From contig SVKU01000017.1 in NCBI GenBank assembly GCA_015068245.1, positions 1 to 57,301 of the forward strand: a stretch of 57,301 bases of DNA, read 5' to 3'. The DNA comes from Oscillospiraceae bacterium. Lineage in GTDB: Bacteria > Bacillota > Clostridia > Oscillospirales > Oscillospiraceae. Below the pieces are notes generated by a model. The model worked only from the letters and a program-made list of their open reading frames with translations. It searched no databases and was not told the DNA's origin. The first letter of the stretch is position 1; each line of letters opens with the position of its first letter. This document shows, one piece after another, positions 38,164-47,797 of this stretch. Position numbers and translations under genes: made by a program.

Positions 38164-41100
38164 TTACCGTATCATCTTGCCGGTTTCTTCGTCAAAGAAG
38201 TAGTATCCGGCAGACATCAAGCCATTGGGTCTGCTTACCCAGTATTTGCCGGTCTTGCAGACACCGCCGGTGCTGGCATAATAGTAGTCATCGCCTATCT
38301 TTATCAGACCTGCTGCTGACAGCGCACCATCCTTGTAATAGTAGATGCCGCCATTTTCATTGTATACACCGTTCTTGATCTGCATCTTGCCGGTTTCTTC
38401 GTCAAAGAAGTAGTATCCGGCAGACATCAAGCCATTGGGTCTGCTTACCCAATACTTGCCGGTTTTGCAGACACCGCCGGTGCTGGCGTAGTAATAGTAT
38501 CCGTCTACCTTAACCAGGCCTGCTGCTGTCAGCGCACCATCCTTGTAATAGTAGATGCCGCCATTTTCATTGTATACACCGTTCTTGATCTGCATCTTGC
38601 CAGTCTCTTCATCGAAGAAATAGTATCCGGCAGGCAACAAGTCGTTAGTTCTGCTTACCCAATACTTGCCGGTCTTGCAAACACCACCGGTGCTGGCGTA
38701 ATAGTAGTATCCATCTACCTTAACCAGGCCCGCATTTGTTCGGGTGCCATCAATGTAGTAATACAGAACTCCACCTTCGTTAATAACACCGTTTTTCAGA
38801 ACTTTTTCTCGTACAGTATAATCGATACCGTTCTCTTTGGCGTATGTTTCAGCCAAACTTTCGGCTTCAACATCCATAACAAGATTTTCATTGGTTTTGA
38901 CAAAGGCTTCCTTATCAATGCTTGTCAGCGTTGATGGCATATAGATGTTCTTTAATGCATAAGAGTAGCCAAAAGAACTCCAGCCAAGGATTTGCACAGC
39001 TTCAGGAAGCTTCACTTCTTTCAGCGCTCTCATATTATGGAACGAACGCGAACCAATGTATGTGAGACCACTGCCCTCTTCAAATACAATAGAAGTAGCC
39101 GCAAAGCAGTTTCTAAATGCATGGTTACCGATTTTGGTGATACCTTTACCGATGAAGATCGTTTTAAGGAAAGTTTTTACATGGTTAGACCATGGTACAA
39201 CGCCAACCTCAGCAACATTCATCATATCGCCTTTGCCGGTGATTCGGATGGTGGCATCACTGTAAACCATATATTCCACTGCGTGCAGTCCTTCCTTGTT
39301 CCAGCTTGCACCGCACCAGCCGGCTTCAATTACGGTTTCATCTTCACAAGAGTCGAACAAACCATTTTCAAAGACACAAGTCTTGCCGTCAATGACGTAA
39401 TTGCCGTCATAACCCATGCCGTCATTGTCAAAGTAATAGGGTTTGCTTTCCAGTTTCTGATATCCGGTCAGATACTCGTTGCTGACGAAGAACATCACGG
39501 TATTATTAGTCTCATACCAACCGTCATAAATATAATCGGCATCGTACACACCATCTTCATCAAATGTGCACATCACGCCATCAATGATATGAGAGCCGGT
39601 AACCTTTTTGCCGTCTTTGTAGTAGGCAGTATGGTCAGCATTCCAGCCATCGGAAGCAGTAACGCCGTTTACATATTCTTTGCCGTCGGTGTAAGTACCG
39701 GTGAAGAGATGTTCGGGGTCGTTAGCACAGGCGAGAACGCCTTCTTCATTGAACTGCCAATTATGGCTAATAGCTGCTTCAGTTTCGCCCCAGTCTACAA
39801 CGGATTCACAGACTTCGCAGTATGTTCTGCCGGTGTAGCCAATTTCGGTACAGGTTGCGGTTTTGTCATCAAGTGCAGTAACAGTGTGTTCATGCAGAAT
39901 GATACCTTCAAAACCCGAAGGAGCATTCCACTGATTCATCCAAAGCTCAGTTGCAACCTTTACAGAATCGCATGTGAAAGTGCTTACAGTACCGTCAACA
40001 CATTCAAGCACACCACCCTGTCCCTTAATGGTAAGATATACTTCTGTCAGTTCGGTGCCGGTACGATTTCCCCGATCAACCGTATGAGACCACACACGCA
40101 CAGGAATAGATGCAATTGTATGGTTACCGCTAAGAGCTACGTTGCCAGTACGAGTAACAGTAATGCATGCCACATTGGTAAAACGATCAACTTCGTAGGA
40201 CAGTTCAAATCCGGCTGCTACCTCTGCATAGGCCAGTTCCCAATCGAAAGTGTTGACCAAATCCAGATCCACAGTAAGCTTCTGCACTTTCTCAATGTCA
40301 GTAGCAACAAGATCAACGTAATATACAGAACCACAGGGGAGGTTTGTCAGTTCTTCATCATGGGGAACCAGGTTAACTGTGGGAATGCTTGAATCTGCAT
40401 TCACTCTGATCTGACGAATGATGGAATTCATATTGCCCATATTGTCACAAACAGCAAATTTTACAGTATGCAGTCCATCAGCGACAGTAATGTCGGAAAT
40501 GGAGATCCTTCCGCCTGCATAAGAGCAGTCAACCTCATAACCATCAACATACGCTTTTGCGGATGCAGCATTAATACCCGTAGCGTTATCCTTGGCATAA
40601 TCAGCAACGCTTACTTCTGCACCAATGGTATTAAAGCTGATGGTCTGTCCGTTCATCACGCTGGCAACGCCATTGTTATCGATCAGACTTACATCGCCAA
40701 AAACGGGGGCATTAGCATCATCAACAGCATCAGAATATTCAATCGTGATATCGTCGATGAAATATGTAAATTTGCTCATTGTATTGACAATGCTGTCATC
40801 TTTTTGCCACTGATTGGTATAATTGTAGAACTGAAGATAGAAATATCTATTAAAGTTTGTTGTGTCTTCATGCTTGCCGATGTACATAATAGGCTGTGAG
40901 GATATATCAGTCGTAAAGTATCTCCATCCGGGCTCATCCTGCCCACTCATGCAATAGCCGATATCTGTCAACACCGGTGCTCCCTTCGCCAATTTGCCGT
41001 TGGCATCAATATAGGCAAGACACACATCTATTTCATTGGCATAGGCTTCATCAGGCATCCAGATCCAGAAACCCAAGCGCTTTGCGTTTTTAATCTCAAA

Positions 41101-43236
41101 ATAATCGCCTTCATAAATCAATCTGAACTGTGTCCAGCCACCGCTGAGGCCGTTGGAATAGTCTACAGTAACCGCTATAGCACTGTCACCGCTGTGCACT
41201 TTGCCGGTCTCATGTGTAACAATTTCAAGAGCGTTCTCAATGACAACATCTTTTATGCTGTCGGTGTTGGTGGAATAAACGTTGTAATCTTTGAGAACCC
41301 AATCATTTGCCGAATCAGGTGAATCAAAATCAAAAATGACCTGAGAACCCTTACCAAGGCTGATTCTTGTTGTTGCAGATATTCCGTTGATTGTTGCTGT
41401 CAAAGTGCCCTGTGTAACAGAGGCACTCTCTTCATTACTTGCAGCAAACTCAAAACCGCTAACAGCACCTAAAGAATTATCGGACAAGGTGAAATTAACA
41501 TCTCCGTCCTTCAGGGCTACATATGATTCTGCGCCATTGTAGGTAGCAATCATTTCGATTGCTACTGTTTTGCCAAACGGGATAACCATAACTTCGGAAG
41601 AGAATGCAAAATCAGTAGGCCATACGACCTGAATTTCTTTTTCTCCCATGACTACGTCGTCATATACGAGCTGAGCGATTACCGTGCCAATTGTACCATT
41701 TGACAAGAATAAACCATCTGAAGAAATCGTGCCATATGAATCGTCCGCAAGTTGCCAAACAATGTTCTCAGGCATGTCCACCTGTTCGCCGACAAGGTTT
41801 GTGGCAATAGCATTGAACTGAACGGAGGAGTTTGGAGTATAATACTCATAATCGGTTGTAATCACTGCGTTAACAAACTCGTCCGTGGCAGGAGCAGTTG
41901 AAATGAAAAGAATGCCAGAAGTGGTAGGACGTTCGCCACCGTCAGAAGGAGAGTTGTTGACTTTAAGATCTTCACCGGGTCTCTGAGACAGATAGGTGGA
42001 TGAACCGCCGCCGTCGCAGTTTACAGCGTAAGAGCAACCTAGGTCAAGCATGACTTCTGCCAGCTCATACATGGACATACCGGCAGAGTATGGATCCTGA
42101 CGGCCATCGTTAAGCATGATAACAGCAGTGCCATCGGGCTTAATGCCTACAACAGAACGAGGGGCGGCATCGCTGTGATTTGCAGTAGTCTGCGCATTCT
42201 TACCATCTTTTACAATATAGCCGCTGGAGCAAGGAATGACATACTGTTCCCAGCCGTCAAGATCAGCAGAGGATCGAATCTGAGGCATTTCAACCTTGGG
42301 AATATCGGCAGGTCTGGGATTGCCTTCTTCGTCAAAATCCTTGTTTATAACGAGAACAGATGGGAAACCAACATTGCCATATTCATAGCCACAGTTGGCA
42401 GGATCGAAGTAGATTTCGGCATCATACATGATGAAACCAAGAGGTTCTCCTACACGGTCAGAAGAATATCCGGTGTACCAGCTAAGGCAGGTGTTCATTG
42501 CGCCAACTACATTGCCATAACCATTGTTTTCTGCCCAAGCTGCCTGCTCAGACATAACGCCAGTGGTATAGCTGCCATACTGAGGCTTCATGCCGGTGTA
42601 GCTATGGGTAACCTCGACATATTCGTTGTTAAGGTCGGCTTCCATAACAAAGAGAACCTGGCGGCGTGAACCCGCATCGTTGTTCAACACGATTTCGGAC
42701 TCTGTTATACCAGGGGCAATGGCCCAGTCTTTCTTGGAAATCAGGTTATAGTAATTGTCAGTGCTGGTGGTGCTGTTGATTGTGTAATCATTTACACCGG
42801 TGCTTGAAGATCTGGCAAGGGAGAACATACCAACACCGCTCATGTCTACGCCATAGCAGGCAAGAGCATCGTGGGTATGTTCCTCCAGACCGCAGACAAG
42901 GCTGTTTACAAAGCATTCGTCAGTGTGCTCTTCTTCGGACACGTGTTCGCAGACGAGCTCTCTGACATAGCAGTCTTCAGAGTGAATGTGTTCTTCAAGA
43001 GCACATTCGACGAAATCATCAGTTATGATTTCTTCTTCATAGACTTCTTCGTCTCCGAGGTCTTCCTCTTCCTCGGAAACAGGATCTTCCTTTTGGGTAA
43101 TGCTACCCGCACCGGCTTTGCTGAGTTCATCCTGCAGGGCTTCAACAGGGGTAGATGTTGCCAGCGCAGTCAGAGGAAGCGCAGACAGTATCATCAGCAA
43201 AGTCAATGCCGAAGCGATAAGCTTCTTCAAATTCAT
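38164..43236 (-). CDS. Giant secreted phosphodiester glycosidase with leucine-rich and cell-wall-binding repeats
   Basis: A 1690-residue secreted protein. Residues 1-26 are a signal peptide. Residues about 40-75 are very acidic, and 76-130 contain three Cys/His-rich units of the form C-x-EEH-x-H-x-CY. Residues about 190-450 match the phosphodiester glycosidase (NAGPA) domain, with PRSVVGIKPDGTAVIMLNDG and AVNCDGGGSSTYLS. Long beta-rich regions follow, including Ig-like and carbohydrate-binding-like modules (about 480-1150). A BspA-type leucine-rich block lies at about 1330-1470 (IGNHAFRNCFAATSIVFEEG), and three cell-wall-binding repeats of 70 residues close the protein (YYYASTGGVCKTGKYWVSR). 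AAAGGAG precedes the start. Such enzymes hydrolyse sugar-1-phosphodiesters; it sits next to the LicD gene inside the polymer locus. Confidence 0.85.
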   Translation of the reverse strand: MNLKKLIASALTLLMILSALPLTALATSTPVEALQDELSKAGAGSITQKEDPVSEEEEDLGDEEVYEEEIITDDFVECALEEHIHSEDCYVRELVCEHVSEEEHTDECFVNSLVCGLEEHTHDALACYGVDMSGVGMFSLARSSSTGVNDYTINSTTSTDNYYNLISKKDWAIAPGITESEIVLNNDAGSRRQVLFVMEADLNNEYVEVTHSYTGMKPQYGSYTTGVMSEQAAWAENNGYGNVVGAMNTCLSWYTGYSSDRVGEPLGFIMYDAEIYFDPANCGYEYGNVGFPSVLVINKDFDEEGNPRPADIPKVEMPQIRSSADLDGWEQYVIPCSSGYIVKDGKNAQTTANHSDAAPRSVVGIKPDGTAVIMLNDGRQDPYSAGMSMYELAEVMLDLGCSYAVNCDGGGSSTYLSQRPGEDLKVNNSPSDGGERPTTSGILFISTAPATDEFVNAVITTDYEYYTPNSSVQFNAIATNLVGEQVDMPENIVWQLADDSYGTISSDGLFLSNGTIGTVIAQLVYDDVVMGEKEIQVVWPTDFAFSSEVMVIPFGKTVAIEMIATYNGAESYVALKDGDVNFTLSDNSLGAVSGFEFAASNEESASVTQGTLTATINGISATTRISLGKGSQVIFDFDSPDSANDWVLKDYNVYSTNTDSIKDVVIENALEIVTHETGKVHSGDSAIAVTVDYSNGLSGGWTQFRLIYEGDYFEIKNAKRLGFWIWMPDEAYANEIDVCLAYIDANGKLAKGAPVLTDIGYCMSGQDEPGWRYFTTDISSQPIMYIGKHEDTTNFNRYFYLQFYNYTNQWQKDDSIVNTMSKFTYFIDDITIEYSDAVDDANAPVFGDVSLIDNNGVASVMNGQTISFNTIGAEVSVADYAKDNATGINAASAKAYVDGYEVDCSYAGGRISISDITVADGLHTVKFAVCDNMGNMNSIIRQIRVNADSSIPTVNLVPHDEELTNLPCGSVYYVDLVATDIEKVQKLTVDLDLVNTFDWELAYAEVAAGFELSYEVDRFTNVACITVTRTGNVALSGNHTIASIPVRVWSHTVDRGNRTGTELTEVYLTIKGQGGVLECVDGTVSTFTCDSVKVATELWMNQWNAPSGFEGIILHEHTVTALDDKTATCTEIGYTGRTYCEVCESVVDWGETEAAISHNWQFNEEGVLACANDPEHLFTGTYTDGKEYVNGVTASDGWNADHTAYYKDGKKVTGSHIIDGVMCTFDEDGVYDADYIYDGWYETNNTVMFFVSNEYLTGYQKLESKPYYFDNDGMGYDGNYVIDGKTCVFENGLFDSCEDETVIEAGWCGASWNKEGLHAVEYMVYSDATIRITGKGDMMNVAEVGVVPWSNHVKTFLKTIFIGKGITKIGNHAFRNCFAATSIVFEEGSGLTYIGSRSFHNMRALKEVKLPEAVQILGWSSFGYSYALKNIYMPSTLTSIDKEAFVKTNENLVMDVEAESLAETYAKENGIDYTVREKVLKNGVINEGGVLYYYIDGTRTNAGLVKVDGYYYYASTGGVCKTGKYWVSRTNDLLPAGYYFFDEETGKMQIKNGVYNENGGIYYYKDGALTAAGLVKVDGYYYYASTGGVCKTGKYWVSRPNGLMSAGYYFFDEETGKMQIKNGVYNENGGIYYYKDGALSAAGLIKIGDDYYYASTGGVCKTGKYWVSRPNGLMSAGYYFFDEETGKMIR
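38173..38802. repeat. Three tandem 210-bp coding repeats
   Basis: Units start at 38173, 38383 and 38593, exactly 210 bp (70 codons) apart. The first two are almost identical in DNA; the third is diverged. They encode the C-terminal cell-wall-binding repeats of the giant surface protein. Confidence 0.88.
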
Positions 43237-43303
43237 GGTGGTCTACTCCTTTACGTATTTTTATATATACAGCCGGAGCTGTTTATATCGGGGTCAATTG
43301 GTT

Positions 43304-44122
43304 CTATATCCAATATGCAGTGAAATTATGATGTCTGAACCGATTTTCAACAGGAGGCAGTTCCATATAGTTCCCGAAAAATCGAGTAAGATACTCATTA
43401 TAGTTTTCAAGTGCGTCAAACTTTTTTCCCTCAAATTCAACTTCTGTTGTGGTGCAATATTTATCTTTTTGCAATATGCACGCTGTACGTAAACTGCCTC
43501 CGACTCTTGCTGCATATTTGCTTTCTTCAAAACTGCTCTTATGCACCAGCTTTTCAAATGCCTTGTCCGCAAGTTCCTTTTTGAAAACTCTGCTTACATA
43601 ATAACAGCAAGAGCGAACAAAGCGAAAAGCTCTACTGCTGCTGCGTGATTTCGGAATGCTTTTCCAACCGGACGCAACACGCAGGCCGCACAGGATTTGT
43701 GCCGCCAAACAGCGAAGCTTTGCGAAAAAATAATTGCTGCCTACTCCGTCCACCGGGAAAATATCCACATAAACACCAAACGGGATCCCATCGTTACTTA
43801 TATCATTCTCAACAATCACGGTGTTTTTATGGCACGCTTTCCCAAACGGATAATTATAATCCTTACCGTGAGTCTCCTTGGAAAAAAAGTCAAATCCCTT
43901 ATCTTCGCTGCTCACTATGTCAATAAACCGAAGATAGTCAGGCCTCGGCATTGTGATGTCAATATCATCGTCCCAGGGAATGAATCCTTTGTGGCGAACC
44001 GCCCCTAACAGTGTTCCTCCGGTCAAGCTGTATGTAATGTTGTGCTCATGGCAAACATCATTGATCATGCAGAGAACCGCAAAGCTCAATTCTTTGGCTT
44101 CCTGTAAACTTATTTCTTTCAT
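43304..44122 (-). CDS. LicD-family phosphotransferase
   Basis: A 272-residue LicD-type nucleotidyltransferase-fold protein with the signature YSLTGGTLLGAVRHKGFIPWDDDIDITMPR, which includes the catalytic Asp cluster. LicD proteins attach phosphocholine or another phospho-substituent to surface glycans. The start at 44122 overlaps the stop of the upstream transferase gene (ATGA); a GTG two codons earlier is less likely. No choline uptake or CTP-transferase genes are nearby, so the transferred group is unknown. Confidence 0.9.
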   Translation of the reverse strand: MKEISLQEAKELSFAVLCMINDVCHEHNITYSLTGGTLLGAVRHKGFIPWDDDIDITMPRPDYLRFIDIVSSEDKGFDFFSKETHGKDYNYPFGKACHKNTVIVENDISNDGIPFGVYVDIFPVDGVGSNYFFAKLRCLAAQILCGLRVASGWKSIPKSRSSSRAFRFVRSCCYYVSRVFKKELADKAFEKLVHKSSFEESKYAARVGGSLRTACILQKDKYCTTTEVEFEGKKFDALENYNEYLTRFFGNYMELPPVENRFRHHNFTAYWI

Positions 44123-45330
44123 ACACACCTTTTCTCATCAATGATCCGCATAATCACGCTGTATGTACTGTCCCTATCGAATCTTTCTTCCGCACACTTT
44201 CGTGCATTCCGCCCCATTTCTATTCTTAATGGTTCCGACTCAACAAGTTTGACGATCTTGTATGCCATATCCACGGCATCTTCGCACGCACAGTTCAAGC
44301 CCATATTATAGTTTTCCACCAATTGGCGATACTCGGAACTTTCCTGACTGTTTACGACCGGGATTCCTGCTGCCGCATAATCTGCATGCTTGTTGATTAT
44401 GGTGCCGGCAGATTTTTTTCTGATGGGGTTTACTGCAATATCACATTTGCTGAGAACTGCCGCCATCTGCGGATATGGGAGCCTGCCCAAAAAACAAACA
44501 TTCAGCCCATGGACAGCCGCATAGTTTTCAAATTCCGTTTTAAGGGGACCGTCGCCGGCAACTACAAGTTTTATCCGCTCGTAATCGGAGGTTCCCTTAA
44601 TCAATTCCAAACTCTTCATAACCGTTATCAAGTCATAACTGTGTCCAAGAGTTCCCACATAGCCCAGCCATATCTCATCGGGAGCTTTTTCAATCGGCAA
44701 TTCTTCTGATTTGCAGCTGTCAAAGTATTCAAGCCCGGTTCCCAGATACACTACATTTGACCGGCTGCATTTTTTATTTATTTGCATTGCCCGGTCTGCA
44801 TATGTCCGTGATACTGCTATGACCGCATCTGCCTGTTTGTATATAGAATCTGCTTTCCGCTTCATAGGTGCAAAAATCAGATCGCTGATAATCGGAATAC
44901 CGAAAACCATTTTAAATGCTTCCGGCCACAGATCCTGAACGTCAATTATAAATCGAATATTATTCTTTCTGGCATATTTTGCCGCTTCATAAGCAAAATC
45001 TAAAGACGGGCTTGCACAGTAAATAACGTCCGGTTTATCTATTGTTTTCAGCCATCTTTTCAGATTTTGGGAAAGTATATAATGACTGTAAAACCGCCTG
45101 AGACAAACATTTTGGGGGTATCCGGGTTCGTGTAATGCCGTCAGTCTGTTTCCGCTGACTTCCGTTACTCCCGCAGTGTGACGCTTTTCATTGTGAATGA
45201 AATCCGTTGTGACAATCTGAACAGAGCAGCCCATCGCTTTGACACGGGTTGCAATATCAACGAAACGGCTGTTGCTTACTCCGGGATTTTCAATATTGCC
45301 CAAATATTGGGCAACGATCAATACTTTCAT
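44119..45330 (-). CDS. Glycosyltransferase family 4 (WbuB-like)
   Basis: A 403-residue GT-B enzyme: MKVLIVAQYLGNIENPGVSNSRFVDIA, the donor-domain mark IDVQDLWPEAF, and GTLGHSYDLITVMKSLELI and AVNPIRKKSAGTIINKHADYAAAGIPVVNS in the nucleotide-binding half. DxQDLWPE-type GT4 enzymes often add the second sugar to a bacillosamine-type or fucosamine-type first sugar. It directly follows the acetyltransferase gene and overlaps the LicD gene by 4 nt. Confidence 0.9.
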   Translation of the reverse strand: MKVLIVAQYLGNIENPGVSNSRFVDIATRVKAMGCSVQIVTTDFIHNEKRHTAGVTEVSGNRLTALHEPGYPQNVCLRRFYSHYILSQNLKRWLKTIDKPDVIYCASPSLDFAYEAAKYARKNNIRFIIDVQDLWPEAFKMVFGIPIISDLIFAPMKRKADSIYKQADAVIAVSRTYADRAMQINKKCSRSNVVYLGTGLEYFDSCKSEELPIEKAPDEIWLGYVGTLGHSYDLITVMKSLELIKGTSDYERIKLVVAGDGPLKTEFENYAAVHGLNVCFLGRLPYPQMAAVLSKCDIAVNPIRKKSAGTIINKHADYAAAGIPVVNSQESSEYRQLVENYNMGLNCACEDAVDMAYKIVKLVESEPLRIEMGRNARKCAEERFDRDSTYSVIMRIIDEKRCV

Positions 45331-45341
45331 ATTTTCCGATT

Positions 45342-45962
45342 TCAGTCTTTCTTTTCAACTTTTTCAGCCGGAACACCAACATATGTCCCGCTGCTTTCAA
45401 TTGATTTAATAACCACTGCTCCTGCGCCGATGGTACAGTTATCGCAAATGCTGACGTTGTTGATAACTGTTGCTCCCGCTCCGATAAAAGTACCTGTTCC
45501 CACAGCAACCGTTCCGGCTATATGCGCACCAACGGAGACATGGGAAAATGCACCGATACTGCAGTCGTGATCCACCGAGCTGCTTGTATTGACAATAACT
45601 CCGTCTGAGATCACTGCACCGCAGTTTATGGCAGCACACGCCATAACCACTACGCCCTTGCCAATTCGGACGCTGTCTGAAACATATGCCGACGGATGTA
45701 TCAGGCTTACTATTTCTGCTCCTTTGCTTTGCAGCTGTTTGAACACTCTTTCTCTGACCCCATTGTTTCCTATTGCCACGAAGAAAGCATATTCGTCTTT
45801 ATAATCTACAAAATCAGATACTTTTCCGACAACACCCGCTTCGGGAACAACATCGGCATCATCAAGAAATACTATTTCTTTGTAACCAACAAGCTTTGCA
45901 ACATCAGCAACTACTCTGCCATGTCCGCTTGCTCCGATAATTGCCAGTGGCTTATAACTCAT
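45342..45962 (-). CDS. PglD/NeuD-like sugar O- or N-acetyltransferase
   Basis: A 206-residue protein with a Rossmann-like N-terminus (LAIIGASGHGRVVADVAKLVGY) and a left-handed beta-helix made of hexapeptide repeats (IGKGVVVMACAAINCGAVISDG, VDHDCSIGAFSHVSVGAHIAG, IGAGATVINNVSI). The His in SVDHDC corresponds to the catalytic base of PglD. It would acetylate the 4-amino group of UDP-4-amino-4,6-dideoxy-GlcNAc to give UDP-diNAc-bacillosamine (inference from neighbours). It overlaps the phosphoglycosyl transferase gene by 11 nt. Confidence 0.88.
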   Translation of the reverse strand: MSYKPLAIIGASGHGRVVADVAKLVGYKEIVFLDDADVVPEAGVVGKVSDFVDYKDEYAFFVAIGNNGVRERVFKQLQSKGAEIVSLIHPSAYVSDSVRIGKGVVVMACAAINCGAVISDGVIVNTSSSVDHDCSIGAFSHVSVGAHIAGTVAVGTGTFIGAGATVINNVSICDNCTIGAGAVVIKSIESSGTYVGVPAEKVEKKD

Positions 45963-46584
45963 ATCCTACTTCTTCCTCAATTTGCGTTCCTGTAAACTCT
46001 TCCATCGTTGCAGAATTCTCGCTGCTTATACCATCCTTTTTCAGCACAGCAGCAACTGTACCAAGAATGATCTTTAAATCCGATAAAATGCTTATTCTTT
46101 TGGTGTACTCAACATCCAGGCTAAACTTGTCTTCCCATGAAATTGCGTTTCTTCCCTTTACCTGAGCCAAACCCGTCAAACCGGGACGAACATCGTGGCG
46201 ATGACGCTGCTGATCGTTATACAAAGGCAGATATTTCACCAACAATGGTCTTGGCCCTACGATGGACATTTCGCCTTTCAGAATATTCCACAGTTCAGGC
46301 AGTTCGTCCAAAGAAGTTGAGCGCAGAAATTTGCCGTACTTTGTCAGCCGCTGTTCATCTGGAAGAAGTTTTCCGTCTGCGTCTTTTTCGCAGGTCATTG
46401 ACCGAAACTTGACAAGCTTGAAGATTCTTTCATCTTTGCCCGGACGAAGCTGAGTAAAAAACGGGTTTCCCTTCATCACTATGGCTCCGATTATTGTCAG
46501 CACGATCATCAACGGCATAAGAACGATCAAAGCAATCAGTGACAGGGTAAAATCAAGTATTCGCTTGAAATATTTTGCGTACAT
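45952..46584 (-). CDS. Initiating phosphoglycosyl transferase (PglC/WcaJ-like)
   Basis: A 210-residue monotopic transferase. An N-terminal membrane segment (ILDFTLSLIALIVLMPLMIVL) is followed by KFRSM, the catalytic Asp-Glu pair in TSLDELPELWNILKGEMSIVGPRPL, and RPGLTGLAQVKGRN. The short form without the extra membrane domain is that of PglC, which puts a phospho-sugar on undecaprenyl phosphate and begins each repeat unit. It lies between the aminotransferase and acetyltransferase genes. Confidence 0.93.
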   Translation of the reverse strand: MYAKYFKRILDFTLSLIALIVLMPLMIVLTIIGAIVMKGNPFFTQLRPGKDERIFKLVKFRSMTCEKDADGKLLPDEQRLTKYGKFLRSTSLDELPELWNILKGEMSIVGPRPLLVKYLPLYNDQQRHRHDVRPGLTGLAQVKGRNAISWEDKFSLDVEYTKRISILSDLKIILGTVAAVLKKDGISSENSATMEEFTGTQIEEEVGYEL

Positions 46585-46594
46585 TTACACGACC

Positions 46595-47782
46595 TCAAAA
46601 GCAGGATCTTATGATGTCGATGACCCGCTCCTGCTCATCCGAGGTCATCTTGATGTCTGAAGGCAGGCACATGCCTCGTGCGAAAATGTCTTCGTTGACC
46701 GGCACGCCGCCTACAGTTATGAAATCTGTTCCCTCAAAAATCGGCTGCATATGCATGGGCTTCCATATGGGACGTCCCTCGGCATTGCATAAAGCCAATT
46801 TCTCAAGTATCTCCGATGGGCAGGATTTGCCATATTCACTGATGTAGGAAGCTTCGCTGCCGCTTCTGGTCTGGACACACATTGCTTCTTTATCGATCAG
46901 CAAACACGAAAGCCAATAGTTTGGCTCCATCACGTCTTCGATATACGGATTCATGGTAACCGGCAGGTCTTTGAACCCCTCTTTATATCGCAGGTATATT
47001 TCTTTTTTTCTTGCAATATGATCATCAAGATAACCAAACTGACCTCTCACAACACCTGCGATCACATTGCTCATTCGGTAGTTGTAACCCAGTTCCTCGT
47101 GCTGGTACCATGGAGCGTTCTCCCTGCTCTGGGTAGACCATTTTCTTACCTTTGCCGCCGCATCTTCATCGTCTGTCAGCAGCATACCGCCGGAACTGCC
47201 GGTGATTATCTTGTTGCCGTTAAAGCTTATAACATTGTATGTACCAAAAGAGCCGCACTGTTTGCCGTTGTACAGCGCTCCCAAAGACTCAGCCGCATCT
47301 TCAATCAAAACTGCGCCGTGACTGTCACAAATGCGGCGTATCTCATCCAGCTTTGCCGGCACACCGTACAAATCAACAGCAATTACTGTTTTTGCATCGG
47401 GACACAGTTCAAAAGCCTTTCCCAACGCAGCAGGATCCATGTTCCAGGTCTCATACTCGGAATCAACGAAAACAGGTACTCCGCCTTCGTAAACCACCGG
47501 GTTCACCGTTGCGGCAAAAGTCATATCGGTACACAGTACACGGTCACCGGGTTTTATCCCCGCAAGTTTGACTGCCATATGCAGCGCCGATGTTCCCGAC
47601 GATAGCGCGACCGCATTTTTGCAGTGCAGCCTTTCAACCGAAATTCTTTCGATTTCGTTGATGTTTGCGCCAATGGTTGACATCCAGTTGGAATCATACG
47701 CTTCCTGCATATATGCCAGCTCTTCGCCATGCATTGTTGGTGAAGACAGCCATATTCTGTTTTCAAAAGCCTTCAATTCCAC
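46595..47782 (-). CDS. PLP-dependent sugar aminotransferase (DegT/DnrJ/EryC1/StrS, PglE-like)
   Basis: A 395-residue aminotransferase with the PLP motifs SSGTSALHMAV, DLYGVPAKLDEI, LIEDAAESLGA and the Schiff-base Lys191 in SFNGNKIITGSSGG. It would convert a UDP-4-keto-6-deoxy-hexosamine to the 4-amino sugar. The start is a GTG preceded by GGAGG with good spacing; no ATG fits. It follows the dehydratase gene by 15 nt. The neighbours fit the PglE step; other 4-amino sugars are possible. Confidence 0.9.
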   Translation of the reverse strand: MELKAFENRIWLSSPTMHGEELAYMQEAYDSNWMSTIGANINEIERISVERLHCKNAVALSSGTSALHMAVKLAGIKPGDRVLCTDMTFAATVNPVVYEGGVPVFVDSEYETWNMDPAALGKAFELCPDAKTVIAVDLYGVPAKLDEIRRICDSHGAVLIEDAAESLGALYNGKQCGSFGTYNVISFNGNKIITGSSGGMLLTDDEDAAAKVRKWSTQSRENAPWYQHEELGYNYRMSNVIAGVVRGQFGYLDDHIARKKEIYLRYKEGFKDLPVTMNPYIEDVMEPNYWLSCLLIDKEAMCVQTRSGSEASYISEYGKSCPSEILEKLALCNAEGRPIWKPMHMQPIFEGTDFITVGGVPVNEDIFARGMCLPSDIKMTSDEQERVIDIIRSCF

Positions 47783-47797
47783 TGTGTTTCCTCCACA

